Positions 10,212-20,184 of a DNA stretch of 64,000 nucleotides are shown one piece after another. The position numbers and the translations under genes are program-made. Source of the stretch: Rhizobiaceae bacterium (GTDB lineage: Bacteria > Pseudomonadota > Alphaproteobacteria > Rhizobiales > Rhizobiaceae); NCBI GenBank assembly GCA_017640615.1, contig JAEPQK010000003.1, positions 1 to 64,000 of the forward strand, in the 5' to 3' direction. Each line of letters starts with the position of its first letter. The first letter of the stretch is position 1. Under the pieces are notes generated by a model, which saw only the letters and a list, made by a program, of their open reading frames with translations, made no database searches and had not been told where the DNA came from.

Positions 10212-10889
10212 TCAGTTGACGGCTTCGGCACCCGAAGCGGCGTTGCTGTCGCCATGTCCCTCGTCGCCGGCCGGAGCGGCATCCGCGCCGCGCGGCTTGC
10301 GCGGACGGCGTGCGCGCTTGCGCGGCTGCTCGTCTTCACCGGCCTCGGCAGGACTGTTCTTGCCGTTCACCTGCTCGGCATCGTCCTGCTGCGAACCGTC
10401 GCTCTTGCCGCGGGCCAGATTGCCCTGTGAATGCGCGACTTCGGCAGGCACACCGTCGATCACCGGCTGTGGGCCGGACCCGTTAGGCTGCTGCTGCTCG
10501 CGGCGCTGGTCGCTGGCCTGGGCGCTGTCGCGCTCATTGCGGCGGCCGCCACGATCTTCACGGTCATCGCGGTCGTTATTGTCATTGTCATCGTCGCCGT
10601 CCTGCGCTTCGCGCTGCTGCTGGGCAGCGGCCTGCGCGGCCTGAGCAGTTGCGATGATGCGATTATAATGTTCCGCGTGCTGGAGATAATTCTCTGCCAT
10701 GACGCGGTCGCCAGAACTCTGCGCGTCCCGCGCCAGAGTTGCGTATTTCTCGGCGACCTGCTGAGCGGTGCCCCTTATCTTCACATCCGGACCGTTGCTT
10801 TCATAGCTACGGGTCAACGGATTGGGGCCCTTGCGGTTATTGTTGTTACCGCGGCCGCGCATGCGCCGGTTCTGCTGTTGTGGCCTCAT
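10212..10889 (-). CDS. DUF4167 domain protein, Asn/Arg-rich
   Basis: The product is 225 residues. The N-terminus (MRPQQQNRRMRGRGNNNNRK) leads into the conserved DUF4167 block containing SYESNGPDVKIRG and AENYLQHAEHYNRI at residues 30-85. The remainder is low-complexity, rich in Asp, Asn, Arg and Gln, ending in an RKRARRPRKPRG stretch. The composition resembles RNA-binding proteins but function is unknown; the family is widespread in Hyphomicrobiales in this spot between prmC and clpB. The ATG at 10889 fits the family N-terminus; upstream in-frame extension looks non-coding. Confidence 0.88.
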   Translation of the reverse strand: MRPQQQNRRMRGRGNNNNRKGPNPLTRSYESNGPDVKIRGTAQQVAEKYATLARDAQSSGDRVMAENYLQHAEHYNRIIATAQAAQAAAQQQREAQDGDDDNDNNDRDDREDRGGRRNERDSAQASDQRREQQQPNGSGPQPVIDGVPAEVAHSQGNLARGKSDGSQQDDAEQVNGKNSPAEAGEDEQPRKRARRPRKPRGADAAPAGDEGHGDSNAASGAEAVN

Positions 10890-11193
10890 TCGTATTCCAT
10901 CTGAGGTAAGTTGCGATAATTCCCTGCGGCCGCCGCATTCGGCTCGTCCGCGTTCCACCCTGGGCGTTCAAGCGCTTGATGCGCGACCGCCACGTAAACC
11001 TTGCATAGGTTCAATCACATTCCGGACGGTCCTCGCAGGACGTCCATGGCGTCTTGCTACGCATAACGGCAGCTTGTTTTTCGGAGCACGGAGTTGAAAA
11101 CAGCACTGCCTGCTTCGTCTCATCCGGTAGCCGGAACCTAACCACAATCCTCTTGATTGCCAAGTCTTTTTTGCGCCGCGTCAATCCGCCGCT
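10890..11193. other. Intergenic region between DUF4167 and prmC
   Basis: This 304-bp stretch has no convincing reading frame on either strand. It should hold the leftward promoter of the DUF4167 gene. One weak candidate on the minus strand is TTGGCA with a 17-bp spacer to TAGGTT, near 11140-11165. No terminator hairpin with a T-run is evident after prmC. Confidence 0.4.
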
Positions 11194-12066
11194 TCACCGG
11201 TTGAACAGGAGCGCCCTGTCATGTCCGGTCAGATCGCGCGCGCACTCAATCTGCCTGAAGCCGTGCTCCGCAAACAGCGATGTCACGGCCTCCCGCTGGC
11301 TGTAGCCAATTTCCAGGCCAACGACACCACCGTCGATCAGATAGCCGGCTGAATAAGCCGCGATCTCCCGGTAGGCGTCCAACCCGTCAACACCGCCCAA
11401 AAGCGCGGTTTTCGGGTCGAAATCCCGCACTTGTGCGGACAGTCCAGCATATTCAACTGCATCTATGTAGGGAGGATTTGAGACGATGATATGAAATTTT
11501 TCGTTTACAGCGGAAAACCAGTCCGAAATCGCAGCGCGAAACCGACCCTCAAGACCATTCGCATCCGCGTTGGACACCGCCGTCTCGACGGCCCCTGCTG
11601 AGATATCCACACCCATCGCCGTAGCGCCATCGACTTCCGTCAGGATTGCGAGCGCGATCGCCCCTGTTCCGGTGCCCAGATCGAGGATCTTGCAGGTGCC
11701 CTCAGCGGCAGTGATTCGCCGCGCATGCGGGATGATTCGGTCGACCAGAGTCTCGGTGTCGGGGCGCGGGTCGAGCGTGTCGGAGGTCAGCAAAAGCTCT
11801 ACGCCGTAAAATGCCCGCCGCCCCAGAATGCGATAAAGCGGCTCTCCCGATGCCGCGCGCAGTACCGCCTGCTGAATTGTCTCGGCGGCAACCGGGTCGA
11901 TCGGGTCGCCGCCGCCTGCCACGAGCTCAGCCAGCGTCACGCCGGCAAAATGTGCGACGAGCGAGCGAGCGTCGAGTGCGGCGTTTTCGATATTCGCCGC
12001 CCGCAATTGCTCCGCGACCTGGCGGGCGAGTTCGCCTGCCGTCGGGCCAGTCGCGGTCTTAGCCAT
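11194..12066 (-). CDS. prmC: Release-factor glutamine methyltransferase PrmC (HemK)
   Basis: The product is 290 residues. An N-terminal helical domain is followed by a Rossmann methyltransferase domain with motif [14 protein letters not shown] (about 127-140) and the glutamine-methylating signature NPPY at 197-200. It methylates the Gln of the GGQ motif in RF1/RF2. Its start overlaps the 3' end of prfA by 8 bp, so enzyme and substrate are co-expressed and probably translationally coupled. Confidence 0.96.
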   Translation of the reverse strand: MAKTATGPTAGELARQVAEQLRAANIENAALDARSLVAHFAGVTLAELVAGGGDPIDPVAAETIQQAVLRAASGEPLYRILGRRAFYGVELLLTSDTLDPRPDTETLVDRIIPHARRITAAEGTCKILDLGTGTGAIALAILTEVDGATAMGVDISAGAVETAVSNADANGLEGRFRAAISDWFSAVNEKFHIIVSNPPYIDAVEYAGLSAQVRDFDPKTALLGGVDGLDAYREIAAYSAGYLIDGGVVGLEIGYSQREAVTSLFAEHGFRQIECARDLTGHDRALLFNR

Positions 12067-13132
12067 CCATCGTCGCCAGGAGCTTGGTCTGATGGTCGGC
12101 TATCAGCGCGTCGATGACCTCGTCGATCTCGCCCATCATCACACGGTCGAGCTTGTAGAGCGTCAGATTTATGCGGTGATCCGTCAGCCGCCCCTGCGGG
12201 AAATTATAGGTGCGGATACGCTCCGAGCGATCGCCGGACCCGACCTGCAGCCGCCGCGCCTCGGAGCGCTCGTCATCCGCCTTGCCGCGCTCAATGTCGA
12301 ACAGCCGCGCGCGCAGAATCTGCATCGCACGTGCCCGGTTCTGATGCTGCGACTTCTCCGCCGAAACCACCATGATGCCTGTCGGCAGATGCGTGATCCG
12401 CACCGCGGAGTCGGTCGTGTTCACATGCTGGCCGCCAGCGCCCGAGGCGCGCATCGTGTCGATGCGGATGTCCTCGTTGCGGATTTCTATATCGACCTCT
12501 TCGGCCTCCGGCAGCACGGCCACTGTGGCGGCCGATGTGTGGATGCGCCCGCCAGCCTCGGTTTCCGGCACGCGCTGAACGCGGTGCACGCCCGATTCGA
12601 ATTTGAGCTTGGCGAACACGCCCTTGCCCGACACGCTGGCGATGATTTCCTTGAAGCCGCCGACTTCGCCTTCGCTGGCTGAAACCACTTCGATCTTCCA
12701 GCCCTGCGCGGACGCGTAGCGCTCATACATGCGAAAGAGATCGCCCGCGAAAAGGGCTGCCTCGTCGCCGCCGGTGCCGGCGCGGATTTCAAGGATCGCA
12801 CTTTTATCGTCCGCCGCGTCGCGCGGCAAAAGCAGGATCTGGATTTCCTGGCGCAGCGTATCGAGCTTTTCGCTCACCGCTTCGAGATCGGCTTCGGCCA
12901 GCTCGCGCATTTCCGCGTCGGTGCCAGCATCGGCGAGCATGCCTTCCAGATCGGCCTCTTCCTTTTCGGCGTCCCGAAACTCCCTGATCTTGCCGACCAT
13001 CTCCTGCAGGTCGGCATATTCGGAAGCCATTTTCACATATTCATCCGGCTCAGGCCCGGCCGCCATTCGCGCTTCGAGCATTTCGAAACGCTTCAGCACC
13101 TGGTCCATGCGCTCGGCAGGCAATTCAATCAC
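12059..13132 (-). CDS. prfA: Peptide chain release factor 1
   Basis: The product is 357 residues. RF1-type tripeptide PET at 189-191 (the PxT class that reads UAG/UAA), and the peptidyl-hydrolysis motif GGQ at 233-235. The start is GTG at 13132, which keeps the conserved N-terminus ([20 protein letters not shown]); an internal ATG at 13108 would trim it. It is 11 bp after ptsP and overlaps prmC by 8 bp. Confidence 0.97.
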   Translation of the reverse strand: MIELPAERMDQVLKRFEMLEARMAAGPEPDEYVKMASEYADLQEMVGKIREFRDAEKEEADLEGMLADAGTDAEMRELAEADLEAVSEKLDTLRQEIQILLLPRDAADDKSAILEIRAGTGGDEAALFAGDLFRMYERYASAQGWKIEVVSASEGEVGGFKEIIASVSGKGVFAKLKFESGVHRVQRVPETEAGGRIHTSAATVAVLPEAEEVDIEIRNEDIRIDTMRASGAGGQHVNTTDSAVRITHLPTGIMVVSAEKSQHQNRARAMQILRARLFDIERGKADDERSEARRLQVGSGDRSERIRTYNFPQGRLTDHRINLTLYKLDRVMMGEIDEVIDALIADHQTKLLATMDG

Positions 13133-13143
13133 GGCAGAGCCCC

Positions 13144-15429
13144 TTACTTATCAAGCTCGATGCCGTGGTCAGCGGCAAATTTGGTCAACATGCCGGCCAT
13201 ATCGTCTTCGGCGCCCATGCCGTTCATGGCCTTTTTCATATGGTCGACAAGCGCGCCGACCGGCAGTTCGCGCAGCATCGCCTTCACTGGTCCGATTGCC
13301 GCCGGCGCCATCGATATCGACCGGTAGCCAACACCGAACAACGCCATCGCCGAAAGCGGCCGGCCAGCGAGCTCGCCGCACAAAGTGACTGGCGTGTCGT
13401 TGGCGAAACCGGCATCCGCTATCTGTTTCAGCACCCGCAGAAACGGCACGGAAATCGGATCGAACCGAGACGACAGCCGCGTGTTGCCCCGGTCGCTCGC
13501 GGTTACGAACTGGAATAGGTCGTTCGACCCAACGGAGACGAAATCCACCGCCCGCATCAACTCGTTGAGCTGCCACAGCAGCGACGGCACCTCGATCATC
13601 GCGCCAAGCTTTATGCGCGTCGGCAAGACATGCGCAAAGCGCGACAGGTGCTGCACCTCGCGGTCGATGATCGCCCGCGTTTTCCGTATCTCGGAAATTT
13701 CGGTCACCATCGGCAGCATGATGCGCAGTTCGCGCCCGCCCGCCGCTTTGAGCAGCGCTCGCACCTGCGCCCTCAGCAGGGTCGGCTTGTCCAGCGTGAG
13801 GCGGATCGCGCGCCAGCCGAGCGCCGGGTTTTCCTCGTGAACGGACTCCTTGAAATACGGAAGCACCTTATCGCCGCCAATATCGATGGTGCGGAAGGTA
13901 ACCGGCTTGTCGCCTGCCGCCTGCAGCACTTCGCGGTAAAGCTGCTCCTGCTCCTCCGCGCGCGGAAACCGCGCCGCGACCATGAACTGAAGTTCGGTGC
14001 GGAACAGGCCGATGCCCGCGGCACCGGAATCCGCAAGCTGCGGCAGGTCGACCGCAAGCCCGGCATTCATCATCAGATCGATTTTCACGCCGTCGGCCGA
14101 CACCGAAGGCTTGTCGCGCAATTCGCGGTAAAGCTGCTGCTTGCGCGCCCTGAACCGCGCCTTCTCGGCATAGGCAGCTTCGACATCGGCCGCCGGGCGC
14201 AAATGCACCTGCCCGTCATCGCCATCGATGATGATCGCATCGCCATTCTCCGACATGGAAACGGCGCCCTTGGCCTGACCGGCGACGGCAATGCCGATCG
14301 CTCGCGCCACGATCACGACATGGCTGGTCGGCGCGCCGTCTTCAAGCACCAGCCCGCGCAGCTTGTTGCGCGGGTAGTCGAGCAACTCCGCCGCACCCAT
14401 GGTGCGGGCGACGATGATGGCATCCTTCGGCAACGTTTCGGCCAGCGTCTCCGGCCCTCGTCCCATGAGCTGGCGCAAGAGCCGGTTGCCGAGGTCGTCG
14501 AAATCGCTCATCCGCTCGCGCAGATATGGGTCGGTCATGTGCATCATGCGCGCGCGCATGTCGCTCTGCACCTTCTCGACCGCTGCTTCAGCTGTCAGGC
14601 CGTTGCCGATCGCTTCCTCGATGCGGCGCACCCAGCCGCGATCGTTGGCGAACATGCGATAGGCTTCCAGCACGGCCCGATGCTCACCTTCGAAGGCGAC
14701 ATCGCGGCGCGACAGCATATCGTCGATGGAAAGTCGCAGCGAGCCCAGCGCCTCGTTGAGGCGTGCGCTTTCGGCCTCGCCGTCTTCGGCGAAAAGGTCT
14801 TTCACAACCACGCGCGGCTCGTGCAGCACGACATGGCCGAGCCCCACGCCTTCGCTCAGCGCCAGCCCGTCGAAGCTGACCGGTCGTCCGAGGTCGAGCT
14901 CGATGCCGGGCCGCGAAAGCCGTGCCAGATCGCCCGTCGCGATCATCTCGGCAATGACCATCGCAGTAGTTTCAAGCGCTTCGATCTCGTCGTCCTGATA
15001 GGTGCGCATCGTGCGGTTCTGGACAACCAGAACGCCGAGTGTGCGCCCGGCCCGCAGCACCGGCACACCGAGGAAGGAGTGGTAAATCTCCTCGCCCGTT
15101 TCCGGCAGGTAGGCAAATGCGGGATGATGCTGCGCGTCAGTCAGGTTGAGCGGCCGCGCACTCGCGGCAATGGTACCGACAAGGCCCTGCCCCAGCTTCA
15201 GTTGCGCCAAATGAACCGAGCCCGGGTTCAACCCCTCCGTTGCGTAGAGTTCGAGCACGGAATCGGCGCGCAGCACGTAAAGCGAGCACACTTCGGCGAC
15301 CATGTTGCGGGCGATTTCGCGCACGATACGGTCGAGCCGGTCCTGCGGCTCGAGAGCAGCCGCCGACAACTCGCGCAGGCGCTTCAAAAGCACCCGCGGA
15401 CCACCGCCGATGTCACGTATCTGCGTCAT
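13144..15429 (-). CDS. ptsP: PTS-Ntr enzyme I, GAF-containing PEP-protein phosphotransferase
   Basis: The product is 761 residues. An N-terminal GAF domain (about 20-150) is followed by enzyme I: the phosphohistidine segment [15 protein letters not shown] and the PEP-binding TIM barrel with GSNDLFQF. It transfers phosphate from PEP to NPr, starting the nitrogen-PTS relay that tunes carbon/nitrogen and potassium physiology; the GAF domain senses glutamine in studied relatives. The start is uncertain: ATG 15429 matches the family N-terminus better, and ATG 15459 would add 10 residues. It lies 62 bp after lysC. Confidence 0.95.
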   Translation of the reverse strand: MTQIRDIGGGPRVLLKRLRELSAAALEPQDRLDRIVREIARNMVAEVCSLYVLRADSVLELYATEGLNPGSVHLAQLKLGQGLVGTIAASARPLNLTDAQHHPAFAYLPETGEEIYHSFLGVPVLRAGRTLGVLVVQNRTMRTYQDDEIEALETTAMVIAEMIATGDLARLSRPGIELDLGRPVSFDGLALSEGVGLGHVVLHEPRVVVKDLFAEDGEAESARLNEALGSLRLSIDDMLSRRDVAFEGEHRAVLEAYRMFANDRGWVRRIEEAIGNGLTAEAAVEKVQSDMRARMMHMTDPYLRERMSDFDDLGNRLLRQLMGRGPETLAETLPKDAIIVARTMGAAELLDYPRNKLRGLVLEDGAPTSHVVIVARAIGIAVAGQAKGAVSMSENGDAIIIDGDDGQVHLRPAADVEAAYAEKARFRARKQQLYRELRDKPSVSADGVKIDLMMNAGLAVDLPQLADSGAAGIGLFRTELQFMVAARFPRAEEQEQLYREVLQAAGDKPVTFRTIDIGGDKVLPYFKESVHEENPALGWRAIRLTLDKPTLLRAQVRALLKAAGGRELRIMLPMVTEISEIRKTRAIIDREVQHLSRFAHVLPTRIKLGAMIEVPSLLWQLNELMRAVDFVSVGSNDLFQFVTASDRGNTRLSSRFDPISVPFLRVLKQIADAGFANDTPVTLCGELAGRPLSAMALFGVGYRSISMAPAAIGPVKAMLRELPVGALVDHMKKAMNGMGAEDDMAGMLTKFAADHGIELDK

Positions 15430-15491
15430 AGAACGCCTGACCGCAGCGCCCGGACCCATTTCCGGCGCGCGGCGATTCCCATTAGCTGAAT

Positions 15492-16766
15492 CTATTGCTT
15501 ATCCAGACCGTACACGGAATGCAAAGCGCGCACCGCGAGCTCTGCATAGGCACCGTCGATCAGGATCGAAATCTTGATTTCAGAGGTCGTGATGGCGCGG
15601 ATATTGATGCCGCGCTCCGAAAGCGCGGTGAACGCCGTTGCCGCCACGCCGGCATGACTGCGCATGCCGATGCCGATCACCGACACCTTCACCATGCCGG
15701 TCTCGTGCTGCACGACATCGAAGCCGAGTTCCTCCCGGTTTTCGTCGAGCACAGCGAGCGCCTTACCCACATCGCCCGAGGGTACCGTAAAGGTCATGTC
15801 GGTGCGCGAGCCGTCTTCCGAGATATTCTGGACGATCATGTCTACATTGATGCCGGCCTCGGCCAGCGGTCCGAAAATACCGGCGGCGACACCTGGTCGG
15901 TCAGCGACGCGCCGCAGCGATATCTGGGCTTCGTCCTTGGCGTAGGCGATACCGGTGACGACTTGCTGTTCCACGATTTCATCCTCGTCGCAAATAAGCG
16001 TTCCCGGCGGGTTGTCGGGGTCGCCCATGCCCGGCGCGTCCGGGTCGTCAAAAGAGGAACGCACGAAGGTGCGCACCTTGTGAACCATTGCCAGCTCGAC
16101 CGAGCGCACCTGCAGCACCTTGGCGCCCAGCGAGGCCATTTCGAGCATCTCCTCGAACGATATCTTCGAGAGCCGCCGCGCCTTTGGCTCGATGCGCGGG
16201 TCGGTCGTGTAGACACCGTCGACATCGGTATAGATGTCGCAGCGGTCGGCATTCACCGACGCCGCCACGGCCACGGCGCTGGTGTCGGACCCGCCGCGGC
16301 CAAGCGTGGCAATCCGGTTGTCGGGCCCGATCCCCTGAAAACCAGTCACCACCGCAACTTGCCCGCGTGCAATGCGCTCGATTAGCGTCGAGGCGTCGAT
16401 ATCGACAATGCGAGCCGCGCCATGTGCGTTGTCGGTCTTGATCGGTATCTGCCAGCCCTGCCAGGACCGTGCATCGACACCCATCGACTGCAATGCGATG
16501 GCCAGAAGCCCGGCGGACACCTGCTCGCCGGAAGCGACGATCGCATCATATTCGCGCGCGTCATAGAAAGGCAGATTGCCGCCGCTGACCTTTGGCATCT
16601 GCTGCGCCCAGCCAACCAGCTCATTGGTCTTGCCGGCCATGGCCGAGACCACAACGGCGACCTCATTGCCGGCATCCACCTCGCGTTTGACGTGGCGCGC
16701 GACATTGCGGATTCGGTCCAGATCGGCGACCGAAGTCCCGCCGAATTTCATCACGATGCGCGCCAT
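15492..16766 (-). CDS. lysC: Aspartate kinase
   Basis: The product is 424 residues. The amino-acid kinase domain opens with the signature VMKFGGTSVADLDRI, and two ACT domains form the C-terminal third (from about 270), where lysine/threonine feedback binding occurs in the family. It catalyses the first step from aspartate to lysine, threonine and methionine. Length and layout match the monofunctional alphaproteobacterial enzyme. It heads the leftward lysC-ptsP-prfA-prmC run and is divergent from ubiG. Confidence 0.97.
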   Translation of the reverse strand: MARIVMKFGGTSVADLDRIRNVARHVKREVDAGNEVAVVVSAMAGKTNELVGWAQQMPKVSGGNLPFYDAREYDAIVASGEQVSAGLLAIALQSMGVDARSWQGWQIPIKTDNAHGAARIVDIDASTLIERIARGQVAVVTGFQGIGPDNRIATLGRGGSDTSAVAVAASVNADRCDIYTDVDGVYTTDPRIEPKARRLSKISFEEMLEMASLGAKVLQVRSVELAMVHKVRTFVRSSFDDPDAPGMGDPDNPPGTLICDEDEIVEQQVVTGIAYAKDEAQISLRRVADRPGVAAGIFGPLAEAGINVDMIVQNISEDGSRTDMTFTVPSGDVGKALAVLDENREELGFDVVQHETGMVKVSVIGIGMRSHAGVAATAFTALSERGINIRAITTSEIKISILIDGAYAELAVRALHSVYGLDKQ

Positions 16767-16988
16767 CTTTTTGAGATGCCTTCAAATCGTAGCCGGAAAG
16801 AGCCCGGACGCTGAATCCATGCCGGAACGCCTGAGCACAGCCGGCTTTGCAGCACCGGCAGGCCGGTGCGCGGTCTCCATATCCAATGCCCACGCCTTTC
16901 GCAAGCAAGCCGCGCCCCGTCTGCGTCCTTGCCGAGGCTTGACTTTTGGCAGGGTCGCCACGACTTGTTGCCCGTTGAGGAGGCCCAT

Positions 16989-17747
16989 ATGGCACAGGCT
17001 GCACGCACCACCGTTGACGACGCCGAAATCGAGCGCTTTTCCGCGCTCGCCGCCGAATGGTGGAACCCCAACGGCAAATTCCGGCCGCTGCACAAGTTCA
17101 ATCCGACGCGCCTTGCTTATATCCGCGACAAGGCTGCCGAGCACTTCGGCCGTGACCCGCGCGCCGTCAAACCGCTCGAGGGCCTGCGCATTCTCGACAT
17201 TGGCTGCGGCGGCGGCCTGTTGTGCGAGCCCATGGCGCGGCTCGGCGCCGAAGTCGTGGGTGCGGATGCATCCGAGACCAACATCGAAGTCGCGAAGCTT
17301 CACGCAGCCGAGTCCGGCGTGAAGATCGATTACCGGGCCGAGACCGCCGAAAAGCTGGCCGACGACGGCGAGAAGTTCGACATCATTCTCAACATGGAAG
17401 TGGTCGAGCACGTTGCCGACGTGGATTTCTTCATCGCCCGCTGCGGCGCGATGCTGAAGCCCGGCGGCATCATGTTCGTCGCAACGATCAACCGTACACT
17501 CAAGGCGCTCGGACTGGCGATTATCGGTGCCGAATATGTGTTGCGCTGGCTTCCGCGTGGCACACACCAGTTCGACAAGCTCGTGCGCCCCGACGAGCTG
17601 GAACGCGCGCTGGGCAGCGCCGGCCTCACCATCACCGACCGCACTGGCGTGACCTACAATCCGCTTGCCGACCGCTGGCAACGTTCGCGCGACATGGATG
17701 TGAACTACATGGTGCTGGCGGAAAAGACCGCCGCGGCTAAGGCTTAA
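16989..17747 (+). CDS. ubiG: Ubiquinone biosynthesis O-methyltransferase UbiG
   Basis: The product is 252 residues. It starts [20 protein letters not shown], a hallmark of UbiG, with SAM motif [19 protein letters not shown] and LNMEVVEHV. It carries out both O-methylations in ubiquinone synthesis. The ATG at 16989 has an excellent GAGGAGG 6 nt upstream, so the longer upstream extension to 16866 is rejected. It is convergent with the DUF1178 gene (3-bp gap). Confidence 0.96.
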   Translation: MAQAARTTVDDAEIERFSALAAEWWNPNGKFRPLHKFNPTRLAYIRDKAAEHFGRDPRAVKPLEGLRILDIGCGGGLLCEPMARLGAEVVGADASETNIEVAKLHAAESGVKIDYRAETAEKLADDGEKFDIILNMEVVEHVADVDFFIARCGAMLKPGGIMFVATINRTLKALGLAIIGAEYVLRWLPRGTHQFDKLVRPDELERALGSAGLTITDRTGVTYNPLADRWQRSRDMDVNYMVLAEKTAAAKA

Positions 17748-17750
17748 GCC

Positions 17751-18176
17751 TTAGTTCGTATCGTCGGGAATGTTCGGCAGCGGCATGATCTCCACGCCGT
17801 CGTCGAGCAGTTCCTTTACGTCGTGGGGTGAGGCTTCGCCGTAAATGCCGCGTGGGTCCGCTTCCCCGAAATGGATCTTGCGCGCCTCCTCGGGAAATTT
17901 GTCGCCGACATAATCGGCATTCTGCTTCACCTTGTCGGCGAGCTCCTTCAGCTTTCCCATAAGCTGCTTCTGCTCGGCATTCAGGCCGAGCGCCACTTTC
18001 TCGCGCTTGCGGCCAGTCTGCACCGACGGCGCCATCAGCGACTTCTCCACTTGCGCGGAATTGCAGACCGGGCATGAAACCAGCCCGCGCTTCTTCTGCG
18101 TATCGAAATCGGCATTGTCGCGAAACCAGCCGTCGAAATCATGGTCGTGATCGCAGCACAGCGAAAAACGGATCAT
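17751..18176 (-). CDS. DUF1178 family protein
   Basis: The product is 141 residues. It begins MIRFSLCCDHDHDFDGWF and has a CPVC pair (about residue 35-38), the two conserved Cys-containing patches of DUF1178; these look like a zinc ribbon. Function is unknown. Its ATG overlaps the stop of the nitrilase gene upstream (ATGA, 18173-18176), so it is the last gene of a grxC-nitrilase-DUF1178 coupled set. Confidence 0.9.
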   Translation of the reverse strand: MIRFSLCCDHDHDFDGWFRDNADFDTQKKRGLVSCPVCNSAQVEKSLMAPSVQTGRKREKVALGLNAEQKQLMGKLKELADKVKQNADYVGDKFPEEARKIHFGEADPRGIYGEASPHDVKELLDDGVEIMPLPNIPDDTN

Positions 18177-19036
18177 GATGCGCGGCGCTCCGCAGCGCCC
18201 GGAGCCTCGACGGTCCTGACTTCGAAGGGCCGTGCGTTGGACAAATTCGGTACCTTGGCGCGCGCGGCCGCGGAAGCGGCCACATCGATGTCGGCAACCA
18301 CCACCGCCGGCTCGTCATGTTCGGCCTCAGCGATCACCACACCCCACGGGTCGATGACCAGCGAATGGCCGTATGTTTCGCGGCCATCCTCGTGCTTGCC
18401 GCCCTGCGCGGCAGCTACCAGAAACGCGCCATTCTCGATTGCGCGCGAGCGAAGCAGCACATGCCAGTGCGCTTCGCCCGTCTGCCGTGTGAATGCGGCT
18501 GGCAGCGTAAGCACCTGCGCGCCTGCAAGCGCCTGCGCCCTGAAGAGCTGCGGAAAACGCAAATCGTAGCAGATCGAAAGGCCAAATCGCCCGGCACCGA
18601 GATCGGCAACAACAGTCTCGCGCCCAGGCTCATAAGTCGCGGATTCGCGCCAGCTCTCGCCATTGTCGAGATCGACGTCGAACATATGCACCTTGTCGTA
18701 GCTGGTGATCAGCGCCCCGTCAGGACCGAACAGGAAGCCGCGATTGGCAACCTTGCCGTCGTCGCGTGCAATCGCCGTGGAGCCAATGTGAACATGGATG
18801 CCGAGCTCATCCGCCAGCTCGGAGGCCTTGCGCACCAGCACGTCATTGTCGGCCGAAGTGATCTGAGCCCGCAGTGCCTCACGGTCGCGCACAAGAGCGC
18901 CGGTCATTTCGGGCGACTGCACATAACGCGCGCCCTCGGCCGCGGCTTCGCGAACCATCTCCTCAAACGTCACGACATTGCGCTCGATACTCGTCGTCGA
19001 GCGCATTTGAAGTGCCGCGATCCGCAATGCACTCAT
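18173..19036 (-). CDS. Carbon-nitrogen hydrolase (nitrilase superfamily, NIT2/omega-amidase-like)
   Basis: The product is 287 residues. The Glu-Lys-Cys catalytic set is visible: Glu in VQSPEMTG, Lys in SYDKVHMFD and Cys in LSICYDLRFPQLFR. Its relatives hydrolyse omega-amides such as 2-oxoglutaramate or deaminated glutathione; the second activity would fit its 4-bp ATGA overlap with glutaredoxin grxC. The precise substrate is inferred. Confidence 0.9.
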   Translation of the reverse strand: MSALRIAALQMRSTTSIERNVVTFEEMVREAAAEGARYVQSPEMTGALVRDREALRAQITSADNDVLVRKASELADELGIHVHIGSTAIARDDGKVANRGFLFGPDGALITSYDKVHMFDVDLDNGESWRESATYEPGRETVVADLGAGRFGLSICYDLRFPQLFRAQALAGAQVLTLPAAFTRQTGEAHWHVLLRSRAIENGAFLVAAAQGGKHEDGRETYGHSLVIDPWGVVIAEAEHDEPAVVVADIDVAASAAARAKVPNLSNARPFEVRTVEAPGAAERRAS

Positions 19037-19314
19037 GAGGCGGCTCCCTGCTTCGCAACGCCTTCCAGCATCTGATCGAGCCGCCCTTCGCGCTCCAGCG
19101 CATGCAGCTCGTCGGATCCGCCGACATGCACATCGCCGATGAAAATCTGCGGGAATGTCGAGCGCCCCTTGGCACGCTGGATCATCTCCTGCCGCAGCTC
19201 CGGCGAGAAACTCGCATCATGCTCGGTGTATTTCGCACCCTTGCGGTCCAGCAGCCGCTTTGCCGCCGAGCAATAGCCGCACATCATGCGGGTGTAGATT
19301 GTGACTTCTGTCAT
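19033..19314 (-). CDS. grxC: Glutaredoxin 3
   Basis: The product is 93 residues, a full glutaredoxin. The redox site is CGYC (in YTRMMCGYCSAAKRLL) instead of the enterobacterial CPYC; the GSH-binding patch is RSTFPQIFIGDVHVGGSDEL. It reduces protein and glutathione mixed disulfides in the cytosol. The ATG at 19314 has GGAGAA upstream; a TTG four codons earlier is part of that ribosome site. It overlaps the nitrilase gene by 4 bp. Confidence 0.95.
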   Translation of the reverse strand: MTEVTIYTRMMCGYCSAAKRLLDRKGAKYTEHDASFSPELRQEMIQRAKGRSTFPQIFIGDVHVGGSDELHALEREGRLDQMLEGVAKQGAAS

Positions 19315-19332
19315 CGAATTCTCCAAGGCGCC

Positions 19333-20109
19333 CTATATAGTGTCTGCGTCTTCGGGCAGGAAGTCCCCGGGAAGCGCCATCGCAAATGTAAGCACATCGA
19401 CCTCGCAGGCACCGGCACGCTTCAGCGTGCGTGTGACGGCAGAAACGGTCGCGCCGGTCGTGAACACGTCGTCGACCAAAAGCACGCGCCGCGATTGTAG
19501 CCGCATTTTGCCGGCTTCCGTCACCTTGAACGCACCGCGCATATTGGCGACGCGCTCGCTCGCGACCAGCCCGACTTGCTGTCGTGTTGGCTTGACCCGC
19601 CGCACGACCGTTGGATCGAAGGGAATATCTGCCTGTCGTGCCACATGCCGCGCCAGCTCCGCGGACTGGTTGAACCGCCGCGAAAAGAAGCGCCTTGCAT
19701 GCAGGGGCACCGGAACCACCAGTTCCGCGTCGGTTGTCAGCTCCGCACCGGCGCGAACCATCCAGCGCGCCATCCACGGTGCAAGATCGGCCCGGTCTCG
19801 ATATTTCAGGTTCTGAACGAGGTCGCGCGCGACGCCCGAATAGGCGACAGCGGCCCGAGACCGTGCGAAGGGCGGCGGCTCCGCGATCGCAGCGGGCGAA
19901 ACCGCGTCATCTCCCACATCGAAGGCGAATGGCGTCCCGAGCACACTGCAATAGGGTGGCGCGATGAAACGCATCTGCGGCCAGCATGAAGGGCACAGCG
20001 TGCCAGGCTCGCGCACCAGCGTCCGGCAACCTGCGCAGACCGGCGGGAACACAATCCGTGCCAGATTTGCCGCAACTTGCGCGCTATGGTTCTTGAAATC
20101 TGCAATCAT
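19333..20109 (-). CDS. ComF family protein (phosphoribosyltransferase fold)
   Basis: The product is 258 residues. N-terminal zinc-ribbon cysteines (CAGC and CPSCW) are followed by a PRTase domain with the PRPP loop VLLVDDVFTTGATVSAV. ComF proteins assist single-stranded DNA handling in natural transformation in other bacteria, but most alphaproteobacterial copies are uncharacterised. The start is uncertain: ATG 20109 is chosen; upstream in-frame codons run into the divergent methyltransferase gene. It lies 18 bp before grxC. Confidence 0.88.
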   Translation of the reverse strand: MIADFKNHSAQVAANLARIVFPPVCAGCRTLVREPGTLCPSCWPQMRFIAPPYCSVLGTPFAFDVGDDAVSPAAIAEPPPFARSRAAVAYSGVARDLVQNLKYRDRADLAPWMARWMVRAGAELTTDAELVVPVPLHARRFFSRRFNQSAELARHVARQADIPFDPTVVRRVKPTRQQVGLVASERVANMRGAFKVTEAGKMRLQSRRVLLVDDVFTTGATVSAVTRTLKRAGACEVDVLTFAMALPGDFLPEDADTI

Positions 20110-20184
20110 ATCGGCGACCAGAACCGCGAGCTTATGGCCTTTCGCCGGTGAGTGCACCCGCCTGATCGCGACAGTTGGAATAGC

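Noticed and set aside
13630..15489. A 619-codon open frame antisense to ptsP
   Set aside because: It is the mirror of a GC-rich gene with strong third-position bias; its translation is rich in Arg, His and Gln and shows no domain pattern, while ptsP is unmistakable.
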